This document shows positions 1-8,113 of a DNA stretch of 64,000 bases, in pieces. Made by a program: the position numbers and the translations under genes. Source of the stretch: Deltaproteobacteria bacterium. GTDB lineage: Bacteria > Myxococcota > Kuafuiibacteriia > Kuafuiibacteriales > Kuafuiibacteriaceae. Each line of letters starts with the position of its first letter. Position 1 is the stretch's first letter. Where the stretch lies: contig JACKEN010000010.1 of assembly GCA_020632995.1 (NCBI GenBank), positions 124,001-188,000 on the forward strand. The letters are read 5' to 3'. A model generated the notes under the pieces. It saw only the letters and a program-made list of their open reading frames with translations. It did no database searches and was not told the origin of the DNA.

Positions 1-487
1 CGTGCCGCTGGTCACCGTGGAACACCACCACGTCCCCCGGGGCGAGGAGGAAGCGCTCCCCCGCCACCGCCAGCTCGAGCTGGCCACGCTCGCAGGTGAG
101 GTACTCCCGGGTGCCCGGGGTGTGGGGGACGCCCGAGAAGTGGGCGCCCTCGGGGAGCTCCATGCGCTCGATCTCGAGGCCCCCGAGCGCCTCCGGGAGG
201 AGCCGGCGGATCTTCGCCTTCCCCCGCACCCGCACCGGGAGCGCGTCGGCGGCGAAGTGCTTGGCCGCGACCCGCGGCGGCCCGATCAGCTCCTCCACCC
301 GGACCTGCAGCGCGTTGGCCACCTTGATCAGCACCGCGAGGGTGGGGTTCGCGGCCCCCGACTCCAGGGTCGCCCACGTGGCCCGCGGCACCCCGGCCAC
401 CTTCGAGATCTGCTGCTGCGTCAGCCCGCGCGCCTCGCGCAGCCCGCGGATGTTCTCGCCCAACCGGGCCGCGATCACCTCGTCCAT
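1..487 (-). CDS. XRE-family regulator with C-terminal cupin domain (3' end cut by window)
   Basis: Reading from an ATG at 487 gives 162 codons before the window edge. Residues about 9-63 form an XRE/lambda-repressor helix-turn-helix (GLREARGLTQQQISKVAGV, then LESGAANPTL). After a linker, residues about 105 onward form a cupin strand set (EYLTCERGQLELAV, LAPGDVVVFHGD). This HTH-cupin layout is that of SutR/PuuR-type small-molecule-sensing repressors, where the cupin barrel binds the effector. The ligand cannot be told. A palindrome and promoter lie directly upstream, consistent with autoregulation. The stop codon is outside the window. Confidence 0.88.
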   Translation of the reverse strand, partial: MDEVIAARLGENIRGLREARGLTQQQISKVAGVPRATWATLESGAANPTLAVLIKVANALQVRVEELIGPPRVAAKHFAADALPVRVRGKAKIRRLLPEALGGLEIERMELPEGAHFSGVPHTPGTREYLTCERGQLELAVAGERFLLAPGDVVVFHGDQRH

Positions 488-490
488 GGA

Positions 491-529
491 TTGACCATAT
501 GTCGATACATCGACCAACGCGACGGTCAA
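491..529 (-). promoter_or_regulatory. Promoter and candidate operator of the XRE/cupin gene
   Basis: On the minus strand TTGACC (529-524) is followed after 16 nt by TATCGA (507-502), a sigma70-like promoter. A perfect inverted repeat GTCGAT-AC-ATCGAC (501-514) covers the -10 box, as expected for an autorepressor site. The start codon at 487 follows only about 14 nt after the -10, so the leader is very short. Binding is inferred, not shown. Confidence 0.55.
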
Positions 530-788
530 TCGTCAGGGCCCACGTGGGCGTGGGTGATCGCGCCGTCGGTGGGGTCGAGGACCAGCATGCGCCCCGCGCG
601 TCGGGGGCGTCGAGCACCACCGCGTTCCCCCGAGCCGCGAGGGCCGGGGCCAGGGCGCGCCGAGCCCGCCGGCGCCCTGGCCGCGGCGGAGGCAGGGGGC
701 TACGCGAACCACGAGTTCGGGGATGCCATGCTGATCCTGCCGGGCCGGGGGACGCAGCAAGGCCTTGGTGATGTCCGGGTGGCGGCGG
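530..788. other. Gap with no supported gene
   Basis: No reading frame here has convincing protein character. On the minus strand, 588-526 encodes a 20-residue tail (MLVLDPTDGAITHAHVGPDD) that reads like a true C-terminus, and an adjacent frame upstream contains ARGNAVVLDAPDARG. A frameshifted or decayed 3' gene remnant is possible but unproven. Confidence 0.3.
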
Positions 789-794
789 TAGCCT
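789..794 (+). promoter_or_regulatory. Candidate -10 box of apaH
   Basis: TAGCCT ends 9 nt before the GTG start at 804. No good -35 is visible. The spacing would give a leaderless or nearly leaderless transcript. Confidence 0.35.
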
Positions 795-803
795 GACCGC
801 GTC

Positions 804-1592
804 GTGGCCACCTACGCCGTCGGGGACATCCAGGGGTGCTTCCGCACCTTCCAGGCCCTCCTGACCCGGATCGAGTTCGATCCTGACCGCGACAGGCTCT
901 GGTTGGCCGGCGATCTGGTCAACCGGGGGCCGCGCTCCGCCGACGTCCTGAGGTGGTGCCTGGAGCACGAGCCGGTGGTGCGGGTGGTGCTCGGCAACCA
1001 CGACCTGCACCTCCTCCTGCGGGCGGAGGGCCTGCGCCCCAAGAAGGCCCGAGACAGCCTCGACGACGTCCTGAAGGCGCCGGATCGCGGGCCCCTCCTC
1101 GCCTACCTGTCGCGTCAACCCTTCCTGCACAAGGAGGGCCCCTGGGTGATGGTGCATGCTGGCCTGCACCCTGGCTGGACGGTGGCCGACGCGGTGGAGC
1201 GCGCGGTGGTCCTGAGGCGCCACCTCCAGGGGCCCGACCGCCGCGCCTTCCTCTCCGCCCTCGGCGAGGCCGGGCGCCGGGACGAGCGCTTCACCGAGGC
1301 CGCCCACGACGCCGCCGTCCTGACCCGGATCCGCACCGTGGGCCCCGACGGCGCCCCCCGCTTCGGCTTCGCCGGGCCGCCCGAGGAGGCCCCGCCCGGG
1401 CACCTGCCGTGGTTCGCGTGGCCGGGTCGGGCGTCTCGGGACCACGCGCTCATCTTCGGACACTGGGCCGCCCTCGGGCTCCACCTCGCCCCCGGGGTGG
1501 CGGGGCTGGACAGCGGCTGCGTCTGGGGGAAGGCGCTGAGCGCCCTCCGGCTCGAGGATCGCGCGGTCTTCCAGGCGTCGTTCGCGGACTGA
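804..1592 (+). CDS. apaH: Bis(5'-nucleosyl)-tetraphosphatase (symmetrical)
   Basis: 262 aa, close to the family length. It cleaves Ap4A to two ADP in the cytoplasm and limits alarmone build-up. The calcineurin-like metallophosphatase signatures are in place: GDIQG (residues 7-11), GDLVNRG (about 36-42) and GNHDLHLL (about 64-71), which carry the metal-binding Asp, Asn and His residues. A C-terminal FGHWA matches the last histidine motif. The GTG at 804 is chosen because VGDIQG must lie within the first ten residues. The next gene, a phosphatase, follows 37 nt downstream on the same strand. Confidence 0.93.
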   Translation: MATYAVGDIQGCFRTFQALLTRIEFDPDRDRLWLAGDLVNRGPRSADVLRWCLEHEPVVRVVLGNHDLHLLLRAEGLRPKKARDSLDDVLKAPDRGPLLAYLSRQPFLHKEGPWVMVHAGLHPGWTVADAVERAVVLRRHLQGPDRRAFLSALGEAGRRDERFTEAAHDAAVLTRIRTVGPDGAPRFGFAGPPEEAPPGHLPWFAWPGRASRDHALIFGHWAALGLHLAPGVAGLDSGCVWGKALSALRLEDRAVFQASFAD

Positions 1593-1617
1593 CTGGGCGC
1601 AACAGCGCCGACGGTGG

Positions 1618-1623
1618 TACAGC
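1618..1623 (+). promoter_or_regulatory. Candidate -10 box of the LMW phosphatase gene
   Basis: TACAGC ends 6 nt before the ATG at 1630, leaving no room for a ribosome binding site in the transcript. Confidence 0.35.
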
Positions 1624-1629
1624 CAGGGT

Positions 1630-2112
1630 ATGGCCGCGCCGATCAGGGTCCTGTTCGTCTGCCTCGGGAACATCTGCCGCTCCCCCACCGCGGAGGGGGT
1701 CTTCCGCCACCTCGTCGACGCGGCAGGGGCGAGCGATCGCTTCGAGATCGACTCGGCCGGCACCGGGGCCTGGCACGCGGGCGAGCCACCGGACCGGCGG
1801 ATGCAGCAGGCGGCGCGGCGCCGAGGCTACACCCTCGAGGGCAAGGCCCGGGCGGTGACCGCGCGGGACTACGCGCACTTCGATCACATCCTGGCGATGG
1901 ACGGCGACAACCTGCACACCCTGCTCGAGCGCTGCCCGCCCGAGCACCGGAGCAAGGTCAGGCTGTTCCGCGACCACGACCCCGAGCACCCCGGGGCCAG
2001 CGTCCCCGACCCCTACTACGGCGGCGCCGACGGCTTCCTCGAGGTGGTGGACATCGTCGAGCGCACCTCGCGCTCGCTGATGCAGGCTCTGTTGCAGGAG
2101 GGCGAGCGATGA
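1630..2112 (+). CDS. Low-molecular-weight protein tyrosine phosphatase
   Basis: 160 aa. The P-loop CLGNICRS (residues 11-18) supplies nucleophile Cys11 and phosphate-binding Arg17, and DPYYGG (from about residue 127) supplies the general acid Asp. This is the Wzb/YfkJ family, which dephosphorylates bacterial tyrosine kinases or, in other species, arginine-phosphorylated proteins. The stop overlaps the next start (ATGA), so it is coupled to the fructosamine-kinase-like gene, an arrangement seen widely where LMW-PTPs sit next to FN3K-family genes and may act on sugar-amine or sugar-phosphate adducts. The true substrate is unknown. Confidence 0.9.
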   Translation: MAAPIRVLFVCLGNICRSPTAEGVFRHLVDAAGASDRFEIDSAGTGAWHAGEPPDRRMQQAARRRGYTLEGKARAVTARDYAHFDHILAMDGDNLHTLLERCPPEHRSKVRLFRDHDPEHPGASVPDPYYGGADGFLEVVDIVERTSRSLMQALLQEGER

Positions 2113-2987
2113 CCACCCTCGATCGCGCGATGGCCGCCCTCTCGGCCCGCCTGGGGCTCGACGAGGTCCACGTCCTGGGCACCGCGCGCCTCGGGGGCGG
2201 CTGCGTGGCGGAGGCGCTGCGCGTCGACACCGACCAGGGCGCATTCTTCGTGAAGATGCACGAGGGCGAGGGGAGCATGTTCAGCGCCGAGGCGGCCGGG
2301 CTCACCGCCCTGGCCGAGGTCGGCACCCGCCTCGTGATCCCCGAGGTGCTCGCCCACGCCGACCCCGCCCCCGGCAAGCCCGGCTTCCTGGTGCTCGAGC
2401 ACCTGCCGGCGGGCGACGCCACCGACATGGCGGCCTTCGGGCACGCGCTCGCCCAGCTCCACCAGGCCACGTCAGGTCGCGGCTTCGGCTTCGAGGTCGA
2501 CACCTACTGCGGCGCCACCCGGCAGCCGAACCGCTGGTGCGCCGACTGGCTCGCCTTCTACCGCGACCACCGCATCGGCCATCAGCTCCAGCTCCTGGTC
2601 GACGCGGGGCGCTTCGACGCCGACGATCGTAAGCTCACCGAGCGCCTGATGGGCCGCCTCGATGAGCGCCTCGCCGGGCCCGAGGAGCCACCCGCCCTGA
2701 TCCACGGCGACCTGTGGTCGGGGAACCTGATGTCCACCACCCGCGGCCCCGCCCTGATCGACCCGTCGGTGGCCTACGCCCACCGCGAGGCGGAGCTGGG
2801 CATGATGACCCTCTTCGGCGGCTTCGGGGCGCGGGCGTTCTCGGCCTACGAGGAGGTCTACCCCCTCGACCCGAGCTGGCGGGAGCGCAACCCGCTCTAT
2901 GAGCTGTACCACGTGATGAACCACGCCACCCTCTTCGGCGGGGGCTACGTGGAGCAGGCGCTCGGGATCATCCGCCGGTACGCCTGA
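2109..2987 (+). CDS. Fructosamine kinase family protein (deglycation kinase)
   Basis: 292 aa, the normal FN3K size. The family phosphorylates ketoamines (or ribulosamines) on glycated proteins so that the adduct falls off. A protein-kinase-like fold is visible: GGGCVAEALRV and FFVKMHEG give the ATP-binding N-lobe, HGDLWSGN (residues 199-206) the catalytic loop, and LIDPSVAYAHREAELGM the metal-binding and family-specific motif. Start ATG overlaps the phosphatase stop. Gene order PTP-FN3K supports a joint role in protein or metabolite deglycation. The repeat-like sequence GCAAG-CTCA-CTTGT lies just past its stop. Confidence 0.9.
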   Translation: MTTLDRAMAALSARLGLDEVHVLGTARLGGGCVAEALRVDTDQGAFFVKMHEGEGSMFSAEAAGLTALAEVGTRLVIPEVLAHADPAPGKPGFLVLEHLPAGDATDMAAFGHALAQLHQATSGRGFGFEVDTYCGATRQPNRWCADWLAFYRDHRIGHQLQLLVDAGRFDADDRKLTERLMGRLDERLAGPEEPPALIHGDLWSGNLMSTTRGPALIDPSVAYAHREAELGMMTLFGGFGARAFSAYEEVYPLDPSWRERNPLYELYHVMNHATLFGGGYVEQALGIIRRYA

Positions 2988-3000
2988 GCGCTCTGCAAGC

Positions 3001-4077
3001 TCACTTGTCCTTGAAGAGGAGCACGAGGACGGTGATCACCAGGATCGCCGCGAGCACCGCGAAGGTGATCTTGACCCACGACCAGGGCCGCTCGCCCTGC
3101 ACCTCGCCGGTGCGGGCGTTCACCAGGAACCGGAACGGCTTGTCCCCGTAGCGGTAGGCGCTGATCCACAGCGGCAGCAGGATGTGCTTGAAGGTGATGT
3201 TGTAGTGCCGCGTCCGCAGGGCGTGGATGCGCTGCTCGTCGCCCCCGATGTCGCGCCGGACCTCGGTGCGGATCTGGCCGTCCATCACCTGCTTGGCCAC
3301 CTCGAAGCCCCCCGCGAGGTCGACCTGGTAGCACTCGGAGCGGAACCCCGCGAGGTAGCGATCGTCGTAGGGCACCAGCGCCTGCAGGTCCCACGGGGCC
3401 AGGGCGTCGAAGAGGGGCCTGGGCAGGGCCCGGCTCGCCACGATCAGGACGTCGTCGAAGGGCACCCACACCACGCCGGAGGCGTGATACCAGCGCGTCC
3501 GGCGCACCTCGCGGGTCTTGGTGACGGTCTGCCCGTTCTCCTGCGCGGTGTAGGTCTCGGTGACGTAGTAGTACTCGCCGCGCTCGCCGCTGTACGCGCT
3601 CTCGGTCGCGCAGTCGTAGGTCCAGAACGGGATGTACACCCCGTCGATGGAGCCCGCGCGCGCCCGCCGCTTCAGATCCGACGGCGCGAACCAGAGCCCC
3701 GAGAGCCACTTCTCGAACGCCTGCTCCGCCACCTTCTTCTCGACCAGGAAGGGCAACAGGGCCTTCGGTTGGATCACCCGGGTGACCTCGGCCTGGGCCA
3801 CGATCGGGTTGTCGCAGAAGGGGCAGCGGTCGGCGGTCACGTTGTCCTGCAAGGTCACCTGCGCGCCGCAGGACCCGCAGCGGGTGGCCAGCTGCTCGAC
3901 CTGGCCCATGTCGGCGCCCTTGGCCAGGCCCCGCTCGAAGTCCAGCTCCTCGACCTGGTCCACGGACTGGGGGATGGCGTTGTCGTCGCCGCAGTAGGGG
4001 CACACCAGCGACTGCGCGCCGGGCGTGAACTCCAGGTTGGCGCCGCAGCTGTGGCAGGGGAAGTCGCGCTTCGACAT
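3001..4077 (-). CDS. TFIIB-type zinc-ribbon membrane-anchored protein
   Basis: 358 aa. Two zinc ribbons occupy the N-terminus: CHSCG with CPYCG (residues about 8-29) and CGSCG with CPFCD (about 62-85). The middle is a globular domain rich in aromatic residues (YIPFWTYDC, YYYVTETYTA). A single hydrophobic segment (ITFAVLAAILVITVLVLLF) ends the protein just before a short basic tail, so it is probably tail-anchored in the inner membrane with the ribbons in the cytoplasm. Similar proteins are annotated only as zinc-ribbon domain proteins and function is unknown. It ends 13 bp from the convergent kinase-like gene. Confidence 0.8.
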   Translation of the reverse strand: MSKRDFPCHSCGANLEFTPGAQSLVCPYCGDDNAIPQSVDQVEELDFERGLAKGADMGQVEQLATRCGSCGAQVTLQDNVTADRCPFCDNPIVAQAEVTRVIQPKALLPFLVEKKVAEQAFEKWLSGLWFAPSDLKRRARAGSIDGVYIPFWTYDCATESAYSGERGEYYYVTETYTAQENGQTVTKTREVRRTRWYHASGVVWVPFDDVLIVASRALPRPLFDALAPWDLQALVPYDDRYLAGFRSECYQVDLAGGFEVAKQVMDGQIRTEVRRDIGGDEQRIHALRTRHYNITFKHILLPLWISAYRYGDKPFRFLVNARTGEVQGERPWSWVKITFAVLAAILVITVLVLLFKDK

Positions 4078-4080
4078 GGC

Positions 4081-5100
4081 TCAGCCCACCCGGACGCAGA
4101 TCTTGCCGAAGTGCGCGGCCGCCCCCATGTGCTCGAACGCGGCGGGGGCCTCGTCGAAGGCGAAGGTCCGGTCGATCACCGGCCGCAAGTCATGTTGCAC
4201 GATGGCCCGGTTCATGGCCTCGAAGTCGGAGCGGGAGCCCACCAGGACCCCCTGGATCCGCACGTTCTGCATGAGCACCGGGGTGAGGTCCAGCTTGGCC
4301 GCCCCGCCCGCGAGGACGCCGATGAGGCTGATGTGCCCGCCGGCCCGCACCGCGCGCAGGCTCTCCTGCATCGTGCCCGCCCCGCCCAGCTCGAGGACGT
4401 GGTCCACCCCCGCCCCGTCGGTGAGCGCCCGGGCCGCCTTCCCCCACTCCGGGGTGCTCTTGTAGTTGATGGTCTCGTCCGCCCCGAGGGCGCGGGCCCG
4501 CTCGAGCTTCTCGTCGCTCGACGACGTGATGATCACCCGCGCCCCCGCCATCTTGGCGAAGGCGAGCCCGAACAGGGCCACCCCGCCGGTGCCCTGGATC
4601 AGGAGGGTGTCCCCCGGCTGCAGGCCACCTTGCCGCAAGAGCGCGCTGTACGCGGTGAGGGCGGCGCACGGGAGCGTGGCCACCTCCTCGTCGCTCAGGC
4701 CGGCGGGCGCCGCGACCACCCCGCCCTCCTCGAGGATGACCTCTTCGGCCAGGGTGCCGCCGAGCGGGCCGCCCAGGGTCGAGCGGAGCGCCGCCTTGTC
4801 GCGCGGCACCGCGCCCGCGCTCCAGCCCTGGAAGAAGCACGAGGCGACCCGATCGCCCACCTTCACCCGGCTCACCCCGGGCCCGACCGCGCGCACCGTG
4901 CCCGCGCCGTCCGAGCAGGGCACCAGCGGCAGCGGCTGCCGCGGGTTGTAGTGCCCCCGCACCATCAACAGGTCGCGGTAGTTGAGGGACACCGCGGAGA
5001 CCGCCACCGCCACCTGGCCGGGGCCAGGCTCGGGGCGGGGCCGCTCCACCACCTTCAGGTTCTCGAGCCCGAACGCTTGGGTGATCTCGTAGGCGCGCAT
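4081..5100 (-). CDS. MDR-family NAD(P)-dependent alcohol dehydrogenase / quinone reductase
   Basis: 339 aa, medium-chain dehydrogenase fold. The N-terminal GroES-like domain has PLVPCSDGAGTVRAVG and VKVGDRVASCF. The Rossmann part has the nucleotide loop GTGGVALFGLAFAKMAGA and a binding region rich in Ser (ITSSSDEKLERARALGADETINY), which suggests NADP(H). The structural-zinc cysteine cluster is missing, so it resembles zinc-independent quinone oxidoreductases. The zinc-ribbon gene follows only 3 bp downstream on the same strand. Physiological substrate unknown. Confidence 0.85.
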   Translation of the reverse strand: MRAYEITQAFGLENLKVVERPRPEPGPGQVAVAVSAVSLNYRDLLMVRGHYNPRQPLPLVPCSDGAGTVRAVGPGVSRVKVGDRVASCFFQGWSAGAVPRDKAALRSTLGGPLGGTLAEEVILEEGGVVAAPAGLSDEEVATLPCAALTAYSALLRQGGLQPGDTLLIQGTGGVALFGLAFAKMAGARVIITSSSDEKLERARALGADETINYKSTPEWGKAARALTDGAGVDHVLELGGAGTMQESLRAVRAGGHISLIGVLAGGAAKLDLTPVLMQNVRIQGVLVGSRSDFEAMNRAIVQHDLRPVIDRTFAFDEAPAAFEHMGAAAHFGKICVRVG

Positions 5101-5131
5101 GGGCGCCTTGTACCCGAGCCTCGACCCCGGG

Positions 5132-7018
5132 TCACTCCAGGGTGAAGAACAGGGCGCCGAGCGGCGGGAGCCGCAGCAGGATGGAGGCGGGGAGCCCGTG
5201 GTGGGGCACCGGTTGGGCCTCCACCAGCCCCGCGTTCCCCACCCCGCTGCCCGCGTACTCCGCGGCGTCGGTGTTCAGCGCCTCCCGCCACAGGCCGCCC
5301 TGCGGCACCCCGATGCGGTAGGCCTCGCGCACCACCGGCGTGAAGTTGAAGACCGCCACGACGGGGTGTCCATGCTTGTCGAGCCGGGCCAGGGTGAGGA
5401 CCGAGTTCTGCGAGTCGTTGCAGTCGATCCACCGGAAGCCCTCGGGCTTGGTGTCCAGCTCGTGCATGGCGGGGACGTCCCGGTAGAGGCGGTTCAGGTC
5501 ACCGAGGCAGAGCATGATGCCCCGGTGCCCGGCGTCCTCGAGCAGGTGCCAGTCCAGGCTGTGATCGTGCTTCCACTCCCGCCACTGCCCGAACTCGCCA
5601 CCCATGAAGAGGAGCTTCTTGCCCGGCAGGGCGAACATGTAGGCGTAGAGCAGGCGCAGGCTGGCCCGCTTCTGCCACGGGTCGCCGGGCATCTTGTCGA
5701 GGAGCGAGCCCTTCCCGTGCACCACCTCGTCGTGCGAGAGCGGCAGGACGAAGTTCTCGGTGTGCGCGTACAGGCCGCGGAACGTCAGCATGTCCTGGTG
5801 GAACTGCCGGTGCACCGGGTCCTTGTGCATGTAGAGCAGGGAGTCGTGCATCCAGCCCATGTCCCACTTGAAGCCGAAGCCCAGCCCGCCCAGCTCGAGG
5901 GGGCGTGACACCATCGGCCACGCGGTGGACTCTTCGGCGATCGTCTGCACGCCGGGGAAGTGGGCGTAGACCTCGCGGTTGAGCACGCGGAGGAACTCCA
6001 TCGCCTCGAGGTTCTCGCGGCCGCCGTAGCGGTTCGGCACCCACTCCCCAGCCTCGCGCGAGTAGTCGAGGTAGAGCATCGAGGCCACCGCGTCGACCCG
6101 CAGCCCGTCGATGTGGAAGCGGTCGAGCCAGTAGAAGGCCGACGAGAGCAAGAAGCTCCGCACCTCGTTGCGCCCGTAGTTGAAGATCGAGCTCTTCCAG
6201 TCGGGGTGGTGGCCCTGGCGTGGATCCGCGTGCTCGTACAGGTGCGTGCCGTCGAAGTACTGCAGGCCGTGCTCGTCGGTGGGGAAGTGCGAGGGCACCC
6301 AGTCCAGGATCACGCCGATGCCGGCCTGGTGGAGCTTGTCGACGAGGTACTTGAAGTCCTCGGGGGAGCCGTAGCGGCTGGTGGGCGCGAAGTAGCCGGT
6401 GGTCTGGTAGCCCCACGACCCGTAGAAGGGGTGCTCGGTGATCGGCATGAACTCGACGTGCGTGAAGCCCATGCCCTTCACGTGCTCGACCAGCATCGGG
6501 GCGAGGTCGCGGTAGCCGAGGAACTGCTCCGGGTCGTCGGGGGAGCGCCGCCACGAGCCGAGGTGCACCTCGTAGATCGACATCGGCGCGGCGAGCGCGT
6601 CACGCTTCGCGCGCTCGGCGAGCCACGCCTCGTCGCTCCACGCGTACTCGTCCTCCCAGACCACCGACGCGGTCTTGGGCGGCACCTCGGCGTAGAAGGC
6701 GAAGGGGTCGGCCTTCTCAGCCTTGTACATGTGGTAGCGGGAGTAGACCGCGTACTTGTAGTTGCAACCCTTGTTGACACCAGGGATGAAGCACGACCAC
6801 AGCCCGGAGTAGCCGACCGCGCGCATCGGGTGCTCGTCGTGGTCCCAACCGTTGAAGTCGCCGACCACCATCACGCGCTCGGCGTTGGGCGCCCACACCG
6901 CGAAGTGCACACCCTCGACGCCGTCCACGGCGCCGACGTGCGCACCGAGTCGCTCGTACAGGCGCGTGTGCGTCCCTTCGTTGAACAGGTGAAGGTCCAG
7001 CTCGCCGATCGGCGACAT
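5132..7018 (-). CDS. glgB: 1,4-alpha-glucan branching enzyme
   Basis: 628 aa. It introduces alpha-1,6 branches into glycogen. An N-terminal CBM48 domain (FAVWAPNAERVMVVGDFNGW) precedes the GH13 barrel. GLRVDAVASML holds nucleophile Asp309, TIAEES holds acid/base Glu362, and LPLSHDEVVHGKGSL holds the third catalytic Asp. The frame is open upstream to 7210, but homology begins at the ATG at 7018 (MSPIGELDLHLFNEG); a GTG at 7048 is the alternative. No other glycogen gene lies nearby. A long regulatory-looking gap lies upstream. Confidence 0.95.
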   Translation of the reverse strand: MSPIGELDLHLFNEGTHTRLYERLGAHVGAVDGVEGVHFAVWAPNAERVMVVGDFNGWDHDEHPMRAVGYSGLWSCFIPGVNKGCNYKYAVYSRYHMYKAEKADPFAFYAEVPPKTASVVWEDEYAWSDEAWLAERAKRDALAAPMSIYEVHLGSWRRSPDDPEQFLGYRDLAPMLVEHVKGMGFTHVEFMPITEHPFYGSWGYQTTGYFAPTSRYGSPEDFKYLVDKLHQAGIGVILDWVPSHFPTDEHGLQYFDGTHLYEHADPRQGHHPDWKSSIFNYGRNEVRSFLLSSAFYWLDRFHIDGLRVDAVASMLYLDYSREAGEWVPNRYGGRENLEAMEFLRVLNREVYAHFPGVQTIAEESTAWPMVSRPLELGGLGFGFKWDMGWMHDSLLYMHKDPVHRQFHQDMLTFRGLYAHTENFVLPLSHDEVVHGKGSLLDKMPGDPWQKRASLRLLYAYMFALPGKKLLFMGGEFGQWREWKHDHSLDWHLLEDAGHRGIMLCLGDLNRLYRDVPAMHELDTKPEGFRWIDCNDSQNSVLTLARLDKHGHPVVAVFNFTPVVREAYRIGVPQGGLWREALNTDAAEYAGSGVGNAGLVEAQPVPHHGLPASILLRLPPLGALFFTLE

Positions 7019-7254
7019 TGGGTCGGAGAGTGTCTCGTGCGGTTCCACCGACTGGTGTTGTTCCCCCGTCTGAGGTCCACCGCAACACCCAAGACGAATG
7101 ACGGACACCAATGCCCTTGACCTTCGGCGCGGCAGGCGGTTTCTAGGCGGCCCACGACGCGGCGCGGGATCGATCTTCTCCCCGAAGAAAGCGGGGGCGA
7201 TCTTCGGCACTTAGCCGGAAGCTCAGGGAGATCGATCTCGGGGGTTCTGAGAGC

Positions 7255-7270
7255 GAGCCTACACAGGCTC
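7255..7270. promoter_or_regulatory. Perfect hairpin GAGCCT-ACAC-AGGCTC
   Basis: Six-bp perfect arms with a four-base loop in the divergent glgB region. No T-tract follows on either strand, so an operator or leader hairpin is likelier than a terminator. Confidence 0.35.
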
Positions 7271-7287
7271 ACTCCAGGATGTTGGGG

Positions 7288-7303
7288 GTCGAGAGATTTC
7301 GAC
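7288..7303. promoter_or_regulatory. Inverted repeat GTCGA-N6-TCGAC
   Basis: Five-bp perfect arms 16 bp across, about 25 bp before the TTGACG hexamer. Half-sites resemble those of the palindrome at 501-514, but spacing differs. Possible operator. Confidence 0.3.
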
Positions 7304-7419
7304 CTACCACATATGGGCGCTGAGCCCTTGACGCCGCGCTGTCACAGACCTCACCTTGAACTTGCGTCGGTTCGCGCAACACGCGCGGGGATCAGGCCGA
7401 CAAGGAGACGACCTGAACG

Positions 7420-7686
7420 ATGGCTGGACGAACTGAAAGAGTGAACGCCAGGGATTTGCTCGACCGCGCGGATGGCATCTTCTTCGAGGGTGACGTCGTG
7501 CGGGGCTGGGTGGAACAGCTCGCGAAGCGCACTCGCGGCGCCATCGAGGCCGCCAAGGGCAACAAGTACTTCGAGACCGAGTGGAAGCCGGAGTTCGAAG
7601 AGCTGGAGGGCGCGCTGGACGCCCTGCGCAACGCGCAAGAGCAGCTCGAGATGTTCCAGGCCGCCGTCAAGAAGCGCGGCGCCTAG
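7420..7686 (+). CDS. Small helical protein of unknown function
   Basis: 88 aa, not recognised. Composition is charged and helix-friendly (RDLLDRADGIFFEGDVV, KRTRGAIEAAKGNKYFETEW, ALDALRNAQEQLEMFQAAVKK), with no signal peptide or membrane segment; the C-terminal 35 residues could form a coiled coil. The ATG at 7420 is preceded by AAGGAG at 7402-7407, a clear ribosome site at somewhat long spacing. It stands alone after a 400-bp upstream region and ends 13 bp before a convergent gene. Codon use is that of the genome, so it is probably a real, well-regulated cytoplasmic protein. Confidence 0.7.
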   Translation: MAGRTERVNARDLLDRADGIFFEGDVVRGWVEQLAKRTRGAIEAAKGNKYFETEWKPEFEELEGALDALRNAQEQLEMFQAAVKKRGA

Positions 7687-7699
7687 CGCTGACCGCCAC

Positions 7700-8113
7700 C
7701 TACCGGCCAGACGACAGCTTCACCGCGTCGACGCGACGGATGACCTCATCGGTCACGTCGGCCGTCGGGTCGAAGACCAGGGCCGCCCGTCGCTCGATCA
7801 CCAACGAGGCACCCATCTCCTTCGCGAGCTGGGCTACCACCTTCGAGGCGAGGCCGACGAGCGCGTCGCGCAAGGCACCTTGCCGCTTCTCGAAGTCGCG
7901 CCGCGTCCGCGCGGAGTGCTCGGCCAGCGCGTCGCCCGCCATCCGCCGCGCCTTCTCGGTGACCGCCTTCTTCGCCGCCTCGTTGAGGCTGCTCCGCTCC
8001 GCCTCGGCGCGCTTCAACAACCCACTCAGCGAGGCGAGCGCGGTCTTGCCGTGGCTCGACTCGTTGAGGACGCGGTCCATGTCCACCACCAGGTAGCGCT
8101 CCATGCTGCCCAT
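7700..8113 (-). CDS. OmpH/Skp-like protein lacking a signal peptide
   Basis: 137 aa. The pattern of the Skp family is visible: a short first strand YLVVDMDRVLNESSHGKTAL, a long helical hairpin (residues about 22-100) and a final block KEMGASLVIERRAALVF followed by DVTDEVIRRVD. Skp proteins are periplasmic chaperones for outer-membrane proteins, but here the first strand starts six residues from the N-terminus with no signal peptide at either ATG (8113 or 8104), so it seems cytoplasmic. Start overlaps the stop of the preceding gene (TGATG), the last of a three-gene coupled operon. Confidence 0.75.
   Translation of the reverse strand: MGSMERYLVVDMDRVLNESSHGKTALASLSGLLKRAEAERSSLNEAAKKAVTEKARRMAGDALAEHSARTRRDFEKRQGALRDALVGLASKVVAQLAKEMGASLVIERRAALVFDPTADVTDEVIRRVDAVKLSSGR

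Larger units (their letters stand above)
7019..7419. other. 401-bp divergent intergenic region (glgB / 88-aa gene)
   Basis: The longest gene-free stretch in the window and less GC-rich than its flanks. It holds a hairpin at 7255-7270, an inverted repeat at 7288-7303, a TTGACG hexamer at 7328-7333 that could be a -35 for the rightward gene, and two GATCGATCT direct repeats (about 7169 and 7231). No small ORF or RNA family is recognisable. Confidence 0.5.

Noticed and set aside
12..1763. Very long minus-strand open frame of 583 codons across the first 1.7 kb
   Set aside because: It runs against apaH and the phosphatase gene and is low-complexity Arg/Pro/Gly; GC-rich DNA gives long spurious frames.
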